A DNA stretch of 64,000 nt from Haematococcus lacustris (taxonomy: Eukaryota > Chlorophyta > Chlorophyceae > Chlamydomonadales > Haematococcaceae): NCBI GenBank assembly GCA_030144725.1, contig JASKMD010000029.1, positions 6,185,538 to 6,249,537 on the forward strand, in the 5' to 3' direction. The notes beneath the pieces were generated by a model, which searched no databases, was not told the origin of the DNA, and was given only the letters and a program-made list of their open reading frames with translations. Position numbers and translations under genes: made by a program. Of the stretch, positions 33,700 through 44,052 are shown one piece after another; the stretch's first letter is position 1, and each line of letters begins with the position of its first letter.

Positions 33700-34480
33700 C
33701 ATGATCATCAGCATTCACTTGTCAGTGGCCCTGGTCACTGAGGGCTATTGTGAAGAGTTGGCATGACCTGCATGCACTAATTGTAAGCTGATGACAGCTC
33801 AAGAGGGGTCACACTACTGTGCCACAGGGTGGTGCTGCTGCTGGGTCTTGGGTGGGCGGTCTCGCAGCCGCTTGTACCCCAGCTCCAGGTACTCCTTGCC
33901 CTTGGCTGGCAGCTCAAGCACGTCCAGCCACCAGCACAACTCCAGTGAGCGCCATTTGGCCTCCCCAATGCGCTGCATGTTCAATGCCGCATTGCAGTCC
34001 CAGTCTACCCACCTGCCTGGCTGCGGTGCTGGCTTGGCTTTGGCAGCCATGCCCTTGCCCTCGCCTTTGCCTTCGTGGGCTGGGTAGGCTCAGCTGCCTG
34101 CTCAGCCTTGGTGTGCTTGCTGCCCTTGGCTAGCGGGGGGAGTGCTGGGACCTAGCTCTGAGGCTACTGCCTGTGTGGCTGCCTGGCTGCTACGTGGGGC
34201 CTGTGGCAGGGTGCGTGGGGCCACCAAACACCACCCCGCCTCGCCGCTGGTCTGTGCCCCTGGGCCTGCACACCACCTTGCAGTAGGCTCGCAGCACCGC
34301 ATCAGCACCCCACCCATCTTGGGTGCCGATGCCAGCTGCGCTGAAGAACACCACCAGCTGCTGGCACGATTGTGGCGCCTCATGCACACCTCCGCTATTG
34401 CCTCGTCAAGCTGCAGCCATGCACACAAGGCACACAGGGTGGCTGACATGGTGGCACCAGGCATGGCATGGCACAGTCAA
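33700..34480 (-). pseudogene. Fanzor-like element, subfamily 1, partial
   Basis: Minus strand: residues around 34460-34330 resemble the pre-RuvC-II helix (LDEAIAEVCMRRHNRAS). GIGTQDGWGADAVLRAYCKV then CRPRGTDQRRGGVVF lead toward RuvC-II, but the DEFRTSR stretch itself is deleted. Frame 33814-34050 then gives a Lys/Ala linker, GRWVDWDCNAALNMQRIGEA and LELCWWLDVLELPAKGKEYL with a stop at 33814. The 3' block runs to about 33710. Unlike the copy at 26443-27700 it lacks the ~330-bp insert, so it shows the uninterrupted target site (tgcaaggtggtgtgcaggccc). Inactive. Confidence 0.7.
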
Positions 34481-35159
34481 TCACTCTTTCACTTCATGGC
34501 ATCCCACCACCTTAGTCAGCTCAGCAATGAATGGCCAGCAAAGATGTGAGCAACTTCTGTGACGCATGAGCCAAGCAGCATAGCAGGTGAGGGTAAGGCG
34601 AGGCATGCCAGGCAGGCAGGGCAGCAGGGTGAGGTGGCCATCAGGGGTAAGGTGGGCAGCAGGGCAATAACAAGGCGGTGGGGACAGCAGCAGCAGGCGC
34701 ATTCGAGGCAGCCCGACTGTGACGTCAGGGACTGCAGCAGGGAGTGGTGCTGACCCTCTCCATCCATAGCCATCACGGCCGCCCCCCCTGCCCGGGGTTG
34801 AGGACGAGCTGGGCTGGGCGGTAGGGTGCATGAACAGCAGCTGGGGAACAGCAGCCGCCCCACTGCCGTGCATTGCCCTCGCCCCCTGCAGCCTGCTCCA
34901 GGCTCCCCACCATCATCAATGCATCACTTTCTCCAAACTGCTGCGCACCCAGCACACTACCCTGGTCACCTACCAGGCCACCTGTCCTTGTCCCATTCAC
35001 TCACCTACTGCTGCCCCTTTCACCAACCACTGCTGGCCTTTATGGCAACCTGACTGCAGCAACCTTGACGCCTTGACGGGAAAAAAACATGATCAATACA
35101 AACATTGTTTTGCGGGTTATGCATGTAACCTCGCAGCACAATGTCTCTACGTCAGCTAT
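34481..35159. other. Stretch without a supported gene
   Basis: Purine-rich and proline-coding low-complexity frames on both strands, with no recognisable domain and no convincing splice pattern. Confidence 0.35.
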
Positions 35160-35745
35160 GTGCCCTGCTGCTCTAGTCCTGATCAGCCCCCTCGTCCCTC
35201 ACTAGGGCCTCCATTTGAGTCGGACCACTAGGGACCACTAGGTATCAAAAGCGGGACTACTCAGAATGGTGTTAATGGGCTGTGACCTGCATGGTGGGGT
35301 GGTGGTGGGGGCACACACTACTGTGCCTCAGCAGGCTGTTGCTGCTGCTGCTGCTGCTGCTGCTGGGCCTTGGGTGGCTTGTCTTGCAGCCGCTTGTAGC
35401 CCAGGCCAGGGTACTCCTTTCCCTTGGCTGGCAGAGCTCCCTGGTCTGGCCAGTAGCACAGCTCCAGCGGGCGCCACCTGCTCTTCCCAATGCGCTGCAT
35501 GTTCAATGCCGCATTGCAGTCCCTGTCCAGCCACCTGCCTGGCTACGGTGCTGGCTTGGCTTTAGCAGCCTTGCCCTGGGCCTTGCCTTTGCCCTTGGTG
35601 GGCTGGCTGTAGGCCTGGTGCAGTCTATAGTCTTGTTGCCAGTCTGCAGGCCTGGTGGCCCTGCGCTTCATTCTGTGGGAGAGGGCTCGGCACAGCACAC
35701 GCTTAGACCTGCGCGCGTGTCCTGCACTCAGCACTGAAAGTGACT
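35160..35745 (-). pseudogene. Fanzor-like element, subfamily 1, C-terminal piece
   Basis: Minus-strand frame 35318-35506 reads MNMQRIGKSRWRPLELCYWP, GALPAKGKEYPGLGYKRLQD and a CAG-encoded polyglutamine run before the stop. Upstream in another frame are a GRWLDRDCNAAL motif (about 35535-35505) and a decayed linker to 35745. The 3' flank 35317-35160 shares about 100 bp (ctcaaatggaggccctagtg) with the flank of the copy ending at 41740, which suggests the element extends that far. Dead fragment, 5' of eIF5A. Confidence 0.68.
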
Positions 35746-36053
35746 AAGCTGCATCCCAAGTCACATGGCAGGTGAAAGCCAAGGACAGCCTAGCTTTATG
35801 GGGTTGCAGGACATCCTGCTGTGAGCATGATGGATTCGCATTGCACTTGCATTGCTTCGGTAGAAACCTCGCAGACTTGTCAGAACTAACCCGAACAGCC
35901 GAGCGCACTTTCCCTTCCAATGTGAAGACCATGCGTGATCGTAACCGACAAACCCCCAATTCATCGCCCAGCTCACTCGGTGGTACCTCTTTCCACACGC
36001 GGCGTTGTGGAAGGCAACCGCCGTAGGAGCCTACCCAGCCACTTGGCAAAAAC

Positions 36054-37068
36054 ATGTCGGACCACGAGGACGGTGGGTCGCTGCGGCGATCTGCTCGCAG
36101 CATATGATACAGGACCTCCGCCAGCCAATTAAGGCGTGGCTCCTCCTCTGTAGAGACCTTTGAGTCCGCGGATGCTGGAGCTTCTCTGACCTACCCCCAG
36201 CAGGCCGGCACTATTCGTAAGAATGCCTACATCGTCATCAACAACAGGCCCTGCAAGGTCAGGCAGGGCCAGCGGCGGCGACACGAGCCTAACATTGCAG
36301 CGGATTGCATCCTCATCCGTCCCTTGCGAGCAGCTGCTTGCTCTGCAGCATGCATGAAACGACAGCTGCTAGGCTCCGGCTAGCCGGGTATGCCTAGGAC
36401 TGCCTATGTGTCTTGGCACACAGGTCGCTGATGTGTCCACCTCAAAGACTGGAAAGCACGGCCACGCTAAGTGCCACTTCGTGGGCATCGACATTTTCAC
36501 GGGCAAGAAATACGAAGACCTGACCCCCTCGTCTCACAACTGCGATGTATGTGTGTACAGCATTTGGTCTGCACTCACACACCGTTTGAAAGCCCACGAC
36601 GTAGTTCGCTGTTGCAGGTGCCTAACGTGGCCCGCAATGAGTACACCCTCATTGACATTAATGAGGATGGCTTTGTAAGTGACAGGCGCATACGGTCAAG
36701 CTGGCGGCCAGCTGCCTCGCCTTGCTTCAGAGGGTGGAAGCGCGTATCATTTGCAACAGGTGTCCCTGATGGAGGAGAACGGCAGCACTCGCGACGACTT
36801 GAAGCTGCCGTATGGTACTGACGAGTCTGAGAAGCTGGCCGAGCAGCTGAAGATTGACTTCGGCGAGGGCAAGGAGATTGTGGTGTCCGTGTTAAAGGTG
36901 ATCAAGCAGTGCAGCTCATGCACCTTATAACATCTCTATGCTTATGTCTGCAGTAATGCACAATTGCATAGGACATAGCTTTGGGCCAGCTGTGCATTTG
37001 CTCCTGCTCTGCAGGCTATGGGTGAGGAGATGATCAACAGCATGAAAGTTGTGCAAAGCAAGGCCTAG
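36054..37068 (+). CDS. EIF5A: Translation factor eIF5A
   Basis: Six exons in consistent phase: 36054-36072, 36154-36257, 36424-36546, 36618-36674, 36760-36897, 37015-37068, about 164 residues (family norm ~157-160). The protein starts [20 protein letters not shown]. The hypusine loop reads [12 protein letters not shown], with the modified Lys expected at about residue 52. The S1/OB-fold C-terminal domain ([36 protein letters not shown], ... [14 protein letters not shown]) is complete. eIF5A is an essential cytosolic factor that relieves ribosome stalling and needs deoxyhypusine synthase and hydroxylase. It lies in the ~11.5-kb spacer between the inverted-repeat arms, appears intact and is single-copy here. 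Confidence 0.97.
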
Positions 37069-38629
37069 AGCTGCTCACTTGGCATAAGATGGCCCTCAAC
37101 CAGCTTCTTGACAATGCAGCTGCAGCCAGGTGTCAAGCGGTGGTGTCAGCTACATGTGCATGGTATGTGCATGGCAGGAGCTCGTGGAATGCCAAGAGCA
37201 TTCAGATGCCATGAAGGTCTTGGGTGGGGAGGCATGGTGTTTATCAGGTTATGTGCATGCTAGCTGCAAGGCGCATGCTGTGGAAGTGCTGCTTATGCCA
37301 TGTTCTGAACTCTGCAGGTTTGGCTTCGCACATGCTTTTGGTAGTACTGGCCAGGTTACCACAGCCAAAGTAGAGGTGACAGCCACAACTGCAGCAATCA
37401 CACCCCACACAAGTCTATGCGTTGTGAACAGTCAGCCAGCCAGCCATGCAGTAAGGCGGGCTTGCAGCGCAGGGCTCTGGCTCCACCTGTTGACATATTC
37501 CGCGAGGCAGGCAGGCCACCAGAAATCCAGTGTCCCCTGTCCCATAGGTCTTGTTCAGCACCTCATGGAAGTCAGCCTGCACCAGAGCAAACGAGGCCAG
37601 GTTAAGGGCCAGGGGCCAGGGTGATGGGCCACGGTGAGGGCCATTGGCCAGAGGGAGGGTGCTAGGGAGTATGGGCCAAGGACCAGGCAGGAGCGAGGGA
37701 TGGGGCAGAGCCCAACTAGGGTGGCACCAGGTAGCTGACGGTACCATACACAGTTAGGTGCCTGATGCAGTGAGGGTTTGGGTATCAGGGCGGCTGCCAG
37801 GAAATAGGGATCACGACTATCATGTATTAGGCCTGACCTAATTAGACCTGACCTTCCTGTGTGTAGGGAGCAGCTCTCGTGTCAATGTGGGAAGGTGCCA
37901 ATGTTGTGGGAAGGAGGACCAGGATGTCATGTCACTCGCCCAGCCAGACGTCATGAGCCTTATTGACCAGGCTGCCTGTTACTGGACTAAAACTGGTGAA
38001 GCTCATTGTTGCACCCTGGCAGATTCGAAGGGACTGCCCTGAACCCCTGACCACTTTCAGACATAACTTCCCCCCCCCTCCCCTAGCCCACCCCAACCCA
38101 CACCCGTATTAACATCTTCGCATAGCTTACATGGACTGTCACATTTGCTGTTCATCACCACATCTCAACGTCGCACCGTGTATGAGCTTGCTATGAACAT
38201 GCGGGTCGATGGGCTGCTCACGGCTTGTTGACCACAAGATGTGACAATCCCCGTCCTGGCCGTTAAGGCGTCGCTGCTGGTTCGACGTGGTCCATACTGA
38301 CATCCCTCCATGAATCTCCCGTGAAACCCAAATTGCTTGAAAAGGCCACCGCCCGTCGCACTGCGCATGGCGTGATGGCGGAAGGGTAGCGACAAGAAAC
38401 AGAAAGGTTCGTGTCCCTAGCCGACTATGAGCTACGTGAACAGTGAAATAACCCGTCGCTCCTGTTCGCAGCGTCTCGTTCCCGTCAAGGCAAGCAACGA
38501 CAGGAGCGTCGGGATGGCTGGACCACGCGCAGACATCAGGTGGCGCCCCCGCCTTATGTGTCCCCGCACTGTTTTTGTCCCCGCATCGTGTCTTGGCCTG
38601 TCGAAATGGCAACTGTGCTTGGTCATGCA
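37069..38629. other. 3' flank of eIF5A; one exon-like minus-strand segment
   Basis: Mostly unrecognised. On the minus strand about 37515-37595 a possible exon between CAG and GTGGCC sites encodes ADFHEVLNKTYGTGDTGFL, which looks protein-like but has no partner exons nearby and no family that I recognise. 38100-38530 holds mixed frames without domains. Confidence 0.3.
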
Positions 38630-41600
38630 GGTCATCAAGGTCCCCGAGGGCGCAGTGCTGCGCGGGTGCAAGAAGACGAGGCGCAAGCTGCGGGAGCACC
38701 TCCGGCTGCGGGCCGAAATCCACTCCCAGCTCCGCGTCATCGCATAATTGCTTGTCTTGCGCATTTTTCTGACGTGCCTGGTGGGCTACCCTACCCCGGG
38801 CTTCCCCAGCGCCCCTCAGCCTCAAGCCGTGCAGCCCCCCCAACCCCCTGATGCTCCCCCCCTACCCCCCCTACCCCCACGGGCCCCTGCCCAGCCTGCC
38901 CCTGCCCAGCCTGCCAGCATGGAGTGTGACACTGACTCTGACTCCGAGTCAGATTGTGACTCTGAGCCAGAGCCACAGTCTGACTCGGAGTCAGAGTCAG
39001 AACCTGAGCCAGTCAGGCAGCCCCCCCCAAGGCGCTGCAGCGCCCGCCTGGCAGCCCGTGCACCTGCAGCACCCACTGGCCCTCCCTTGCCCCTTGATTG
39101 CGAGGACCCCCTGATGCTCAGGCAGCTGAAAGACTTCTGCAAGTTCTTCGCCAACCCCAACTACAAGACATGCTACAACCAGCTGCAGCGGCGCCTTGTT
39201 CGGCACTGCCACCCCATGCTCATGCCAGCCTTTGAGGACCCCAGCACCCAGGCGCTGCTGGCCAAGCTGCATGAGCTGGGCAGCATCAACCTGGCGGGTG
39301 ACGCCAACACCATCGACGCACACTCCATGCAGCTGGTGGTGGCCATGCAGCAGCATTACTCCAACCCAGGCAAGTGATGGTGGTGACTAGACCCTGGATC
39401 TGGACCTGACCTGACCTGACCTTATACCTGACCTGACCTTATACCTGACCTTATACCTGACCTGACCTGACCTGACCTGACCTGACCTGACCTGACCTGA
39501 CCTGACCTGACCTGACCTGACCTGACCTGACCTGACCTGACCTGACCTGACCTGACCTGACCTGACCTGACCTGACCTGACCTGACCTGACCTGACCTGA
39601 CCTGACCTGACCTGACCTGACCTGACCTGACCTGACCTGACCTGACCTGACCTGACCTGACCTGACCTGACCTGACCTGACCTGACCTGACCTGACCTGA
39701 CCTGACCTGACCTGACCTGACCTGACCTGACCTGACCTGACCTGACCTGACCTGACCTGACCTGACCTGACCTGACCTGACCTGACCTGACCTGACCTGA
39801 CCTGACCTGACCTGACCTGACCTGACCTGACCTGACCTGACCTGACCTGACCTGACCTGACCTGACCTGACCTGACCTGACCTGACCTGACCTGACCTGA
39901 CCTGACCTGACCTGACCTGACCTGACCTGACCTGACCTGACCTGACCTGACCTGACCTGACCTGACCTGACCTGACCTGACCTGACCTGACCTGACCTGA
40001 CCTGACCTGACCTGACCTGACCTGACCTGACCTGACCTGACCTGACCTGACCTGACCTGACCTGACCTGACCTTATACCTGACCTGACCTGACCTGACCT
40101 TATACCTGACCTGACCTGACCTGACCTTATACCTGACCTGACCTGACCTGACCTGACCTGACCTGACCTGACCTGACCTGACCTGACCTGACCTGACCTG
40201 ACCTGACCTGACCTGACCTGACCTGACCTGACCTGACCTGACCTGACCTGACCTGACCTGACCTGACCTGACCTGACCTGACCTGACCTGACCTGACCTG
40301 ACCTGACCTGACCTGACCTGACCTGACCTGACCTGACCTGACCTGACCTGACCTGACCTGACCTGACCTGACCTGACCTGACCTGACCTGACCTGACCTG
40401 ACCTGACCTGACCTGACCTGACCTGACCTGACCTGACCTGACCTGACCTGACCTGACCTGACCTGACCTGACCTGACCTGACCTGACCTGACCTGACCTG
40501 ACCTGACCTGACCTGACCTGACCTGACCTGACCTGACCTGACCTGACCTGACCTGACCTGACCTGACCTGACCTGACCTGACCTGACCTGACCTGACCTG
40601 ACCCGACCTGACCTGACCTGACCTGACCTGACCTGACCTGACCTGACCTGACCTGACCTGACCTGACCTGACCTGACCTGACCTGACCTGACCTGACCTG
40701 ACCTGACCTGACCTGACCTGACCTGACCTGACCTGACCTGACCTGACCTGACCTGACCTGACCTGACCTGACCTGACCTGACCTGACCTGACCTGACCTG
40801 ACCTGACCTGACCTGACCTGACCTGACCTGACCTGACCTGACCTGCAGAGCGCATAGTCAAGCTGTACGCCAAGGCAGCCAGGGCCCAGCTAGGCTGGAG
40901 CGAGGAGGAGCCGCAGCTGTTCATCAGGATGGCGTGCGGGTATGGCATCAACGCCAATAGCTCGTAGCTGAAGGCCGCCACCCTGGACAAGGGGCATGTG
41001 GCGGACCTGGTAGAGGAGGCCAACACGCACCGCCGCCTACTGGGCATGAAGATGCAAGGCTCCCTGCAGGACACCCTCCCCCTGCCCTGCCGCATGCGCC
41101 ATGCAGTGCATGTGTGCCGGTGGCTAGAGCGGTGGCAGCAGCCCCCCACCCCAGCGCGCACCAAGGCTTACAAGGCAGCTGAGCCTACCCAGCCCACCAA
41201 GGCCACAGGCAAAGGCAAGGCCAAGAGACAGGCTGCCAAAGCCAAGCCAGCACCACAGCCAGGCAGGTGGCTAGACAGGGACTGCAATGCAGCGCTGAAC
41301 ATGCAGCGCATTGGGGAGAGCAGGTGGCGCCCGCTGGAGCTGTGCTACTGGCCAGACCAGGGAGCTCTGCCAGCCAAGGGCAAGGAGTACCCTGGCCTGG
41401 GCTACAAGCGGCTGCGAGACAAGCCATTAAAGGCCCAGCAGCAGCAGCCTGCTATGGCACAGTAATGTGTGCCCCCTGCTTGAGCTGTTATCAGCTTACA
41501 ATTAGTGCATGCAGGTCATGCCAACTATACACGATAGCCCTTGGGTCAGGCAATAGTGTAGGTGGTAGGCGGGCTCATGTGCCATGTGCACCGGGTTTAC

Positions 41601-41740
41601 TCCACACAGCCCAATAACACTGTTTGAGTCGGGTCACTATTGCCCACTAGTATAATCCCGCTAGTGGCTGCTAGTGGGTACTACTGATCCGGCTCAAATG
41701 GAGGCCCTAGTGAGGGACAAGGGGGCTGCCCTGAACCCCT
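38630..41740 (+). pseudogene. Fanzor-like element, subfamily 1, with giant (CCTGA)n intron
   Basis: First exon to 39369: VLRGCKKTRRKLREHLRLRA, an in-frame stop at 38745-38747, LLVLRIFLTCLVGYPTPGFP, Pro-rich and acidic Ser/Asp/Glu-rich linkers, then ALLAKLHELGSINLAGDANT, aligning with MLKELNEVHLLGDLNS of the copy at 57.7 kb. The intron 39370-40848 appears to be of GC-AG type (CCCAG then GCAAGT; GCAG then AG), and its removal gives SNPERIVKLYAKAARAQLGW in frame. A stop follows at 40966. The N-terminal domain ends near 41140 and joins directly to the basic linker and GRWLDRDCNAALNMQRIGES (RuvC-III), tail and polyGln, with stop at 41465. RuvC-I and RuvC-II are deleted. The conserved 3' block is 41466-41610, with further shared flank to about 41740. 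Confidence 0.75.
39402..40845. repeat. (CCTGA)n satellite tract, ~1.44 kb
   Basis: Almost perfect pentamers with a few CCTTATA interruptions clustered at the two ends and middle (39421-39460, 40070-40130) and one CCCGA variant at about 40603. It fills nearly all of the apparent intron of the Fanzor-like pseudogene. The minus strand forms a stop-free (SGQVR)n frame that is an artefact. Confidence 0.97.
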
Positions 41741-42561
41741 ACCCAGGCTTTGCAACCCCGTCATCCTCATCCTACCCCGCCCCCTGACCCCTGACCCTTC
41801 AACCCGCCCCCCCTGTACTTCCCCTGTAAGGCACCTTAGCACTGACGCAGAGCTGGCATGCCTGGTCACACTTGCGAAGGCCAGGGTCACACCTGATCTT
41901 GTTGGAGGCTAAGGCGCGCCCGAAATAATCTTTAAGATATGACCCCATATGATCAAGCATGATGGAATATGATGAAATATAATTAAGCCAAAACTCGCAA
42001 AACTCTGTAACCTCATTGCCGTGGTCTCAATCTGGTTTCAACCATGGTCTCAACCGTGATCTAATTTGACGGAGAGTAGAGGAGTATTACTAATTACAAC
42101 TGAGAGTGGTACTGGTTTGGAGGACGTCAAACCCTCTTTACACTCGGGGTTCCCAGGTGGGTTAGTGTGGCAATCTGCTACATTGTCCTCTTGACTACAG
42201 ACCCGGTCATATCACATCTTTAAGCCATCATATGGCCAATTTCTCAGCAAGTCATATGATCGGTCGCGCCCTATTGGAGGCCCGTAAAATGTTGCAATGT
42301 GACTCAAGTGAATTTTTTTGCAATGTGAGTGGAAACGGCTGTATAGCATGTCACAACCTAGTCAGTAGCATGCGGAAAGTCCCGGCCAGCAACGATGGCC
42401 CAATAAACATTACCCTCTACAGGGTTGCCTTCTCTACTCGATGCTGAGGGAGAACCTAACCCGATGCAAGGTTTGAGGCTTCCCACGCCCCGCCCCGTGA
42501 GGTGAGTGCACATGCTTAGCCAGCCAGCCTGCATGCCTTCCTGTCCACCATTGCCTGTTAT
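41741..42561. other. Stretch without a supported gene
   Basis: AT-richer sequence with repeated catatgat words around 41940-41980 and 42210-42260. No domain is recognised in any frame. Confidence 0.35.
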
Positions 42562-42873
42562 TCAGCCGGTCCCAACTAAGAAAGAACCTACCCCTGGACA
42601 AACCGACGCCGCGTCTCAGCCAAGTTGTAAATGTTTATGTGTCGCACATCCCCGGATAGAAGACTCTGTCAGCTATGCGGTGCAACATGTATCATTAAAT
42701 ATTGTGCAGTGTGTTGAGTGCAAATCTTGACATTCAAATTCATGCCAGTTTTGATCATGCTGGCCTCGTCGCGAGAGACCGCCGCGACCGAACTGGTCCA
42801 GGAGCATTTGCACACAGTGAGGGACATTCGCCGCAGTTAAACCGACCCATATGGAATGTCAAACCGATGTAAC
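42562..42873 (-). mobile_element. 3' fragment of the TCAGG-TIR transposon
   Basis: It begins at its own terminal repeat TCAGCCGGTCCCAAC and matches, in reverse complement, the last ~350 bp of copy A (5238-5585), including the blocks around 5380-5500. It stops abruptly two bases before the next element's left end, so it looks interrupted by that insertion. It is more diverged than copies A and B. Confidence 0.7.
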
Positions 42874-42875
42874 CC

Positions 42876-44052
42876 TCAGGTGGTCCCAACATGGGGTTGG
42901 TAATCTTCATGCAAGTATTCTCTCAAGATTGCACCATTTTCGATAGCGTTTACCACATTGGCAGCTACAACTTAACGTGCGTCTCCTGGCAAGCGGCACC
43001 CCCTTGCACCCCCACCCCCTCCCAGCCCCAGCATAGCCCTCCCACCTCCTCCCACACCCTCCCAGCCCCAGCCCTAGCCCCGCCCTTCCCACCCCCTCCC
43101 AGTCCCCTCACTGCCCTCCCACCCCCTCCCATCTTATCCTCCCATCCCATCCTCCCATCCCATCCTCCCATCCCATCCCATCCTCCCATCCCATCCTCAC
43201 CCCCTCCCACCCCCTTCCACCTCCTCCCACCCCTAACCCCGCGTTCCCAACCCCTCCCACAACCTCCCATCTCCATCAACATCAGTCGCAGTTCCAGCAG
43301 CACGCAACCACATGGGTCGTAGCCGGCGGCGTGCTCAGCTTCAAGCTCTGGTTACAACATCAAGAATTGGTAATCGCAAAGGAGGTGCAGGCAGAGAATG
43401 AGCTGCTAGTGACCGAGGCCCAGTTGCAACTTGCTTTTGAGGGGGATGCCAGAGTGCACGACCTAGAGGAAAAGCTCCAGCACCAGCAGGCAGCACAACG
43501 GCAGCTGAGCTTGGAGAATGAGTATCTTGAGGCATGGATCAGGCAACATCAGCTGGCTATGACACTTGCAAGGCGTCATCAGCACCGCCTAGAAGCCCAG
43601 CTGTGCAAGTGTCGGCGCCGCCCCTCACTAACCCGCAAGCAGAAGGAGCAGCTGCATGTCCTGAAACAAACAAGTGTGTCCACTGAGGTCCTACGACGGT
43701 GGGCAGACAGCGACTGCAACCGGCTTGACACTCATGGCAGACCCGCTGGTGGCACAACAGTGCAGCCCACACCCGAACCAAGCCCGCTTGAGCCCTGTGA
43801 CCTCTTCATCCCCACGCAAGAAGCCTCCCCTGGAAAGCCAGCAGCAATGACAGCAGCATACACAGCTCAACAGTACCTCAGCACAGCCAGAGTGATGTTG
43901 AAGACACATGTCAGCCGTCGCCGGCTTCCCATATGCCGGCGGCTGTTCATCACAGAGCAGTGTGTGGTGGCCAACACTCACCGACCTGGGCAGAGCACCA
44001 CTGTGGGGCGGCAGTTGCGCGTGGTAGCCAAGTACCTGAAGAGCAAGACCCT
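42876..44052 (+). mobile_element. 5' fragment of a TCAGG-TIR transposon
   Basis: Left end TCAGGTGGTCCCAACATGGG, then the same leader as copy A (gttggtaatcttcatgcaag), a C-rich block at 43000-43260 and the conserved short start MGRSRRRAQLQALV at 43312. The interior differs from copies A and B and carries a coiled-coil frame. The right end is missing: the element runs into the pentamer tract at 44053. Confidence 0.68.
43331..44052 (+). CDS. Coiled-coil protein of the TCAGG transposon, truncated
   Basis: About 240 residues before the pentamer tract, formally continuing through ~470 artefactual Gly/Ala/Arg residues into a Fanzor tail (stop 45610). Residues 1-100 are a heptad-rich coiled coil (EVQAENELLVTEAQLQLAFE, LEEKLQHQQAAQRQLSLENE). 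A Cys/Arg patch CKCRRRPSLTRKQKEQLHVL follows. Residues ~190-240 read SRRRLPICRRLFITEQCVVA then VGRQLRVVAKYLKSKTL. I recognise no catalytic domain. It may be an accessory or the N-terminus of the transposase of the autonomous element, because copies A and B lack it at this position. The start at 43331 is just the first ATG. An upstream conserved ATG at 43312 is in another frame, so splicing is likely. Confidence 0.45.

Larger units (their letters stand above)
26480..33970. repeat. Left arm of a ~7-kb inverted repeat
   Basis: This arm matches the reverse complement of 45468-52440 almost base for base, apart from the run of N. Contents in order: Fanzor-like remnant (minus), 3' half of an SNM1 gene (plus), expansin-like gene B (plus), Fanzor-like remnant (minus). 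The outer boundary falls in Fanzor-derived DNA near 26480 and 52440, and the inner boundary in a Fanzor tail near 33960 and 45467. Confidence 0.92.

Noticed and set aside
37415..37747. Rubisco- or photosystem-related exon on the minus strand
   Set aside because: Only ~27 residues look protein-like; no family could be named and no neighbouring exons were found.
39402..40845. CRISPR-like or telomere-like array
   Set aside because: Contiguous pentamers without spacers; the unit is not the algal TTTTAGGG telomere repeat.
40127..41164. 345-codon (SGQVR)n protein on the minus strand
   Set aside because: Translation of the CCTGA satellite inside an intron; no flanking domain.
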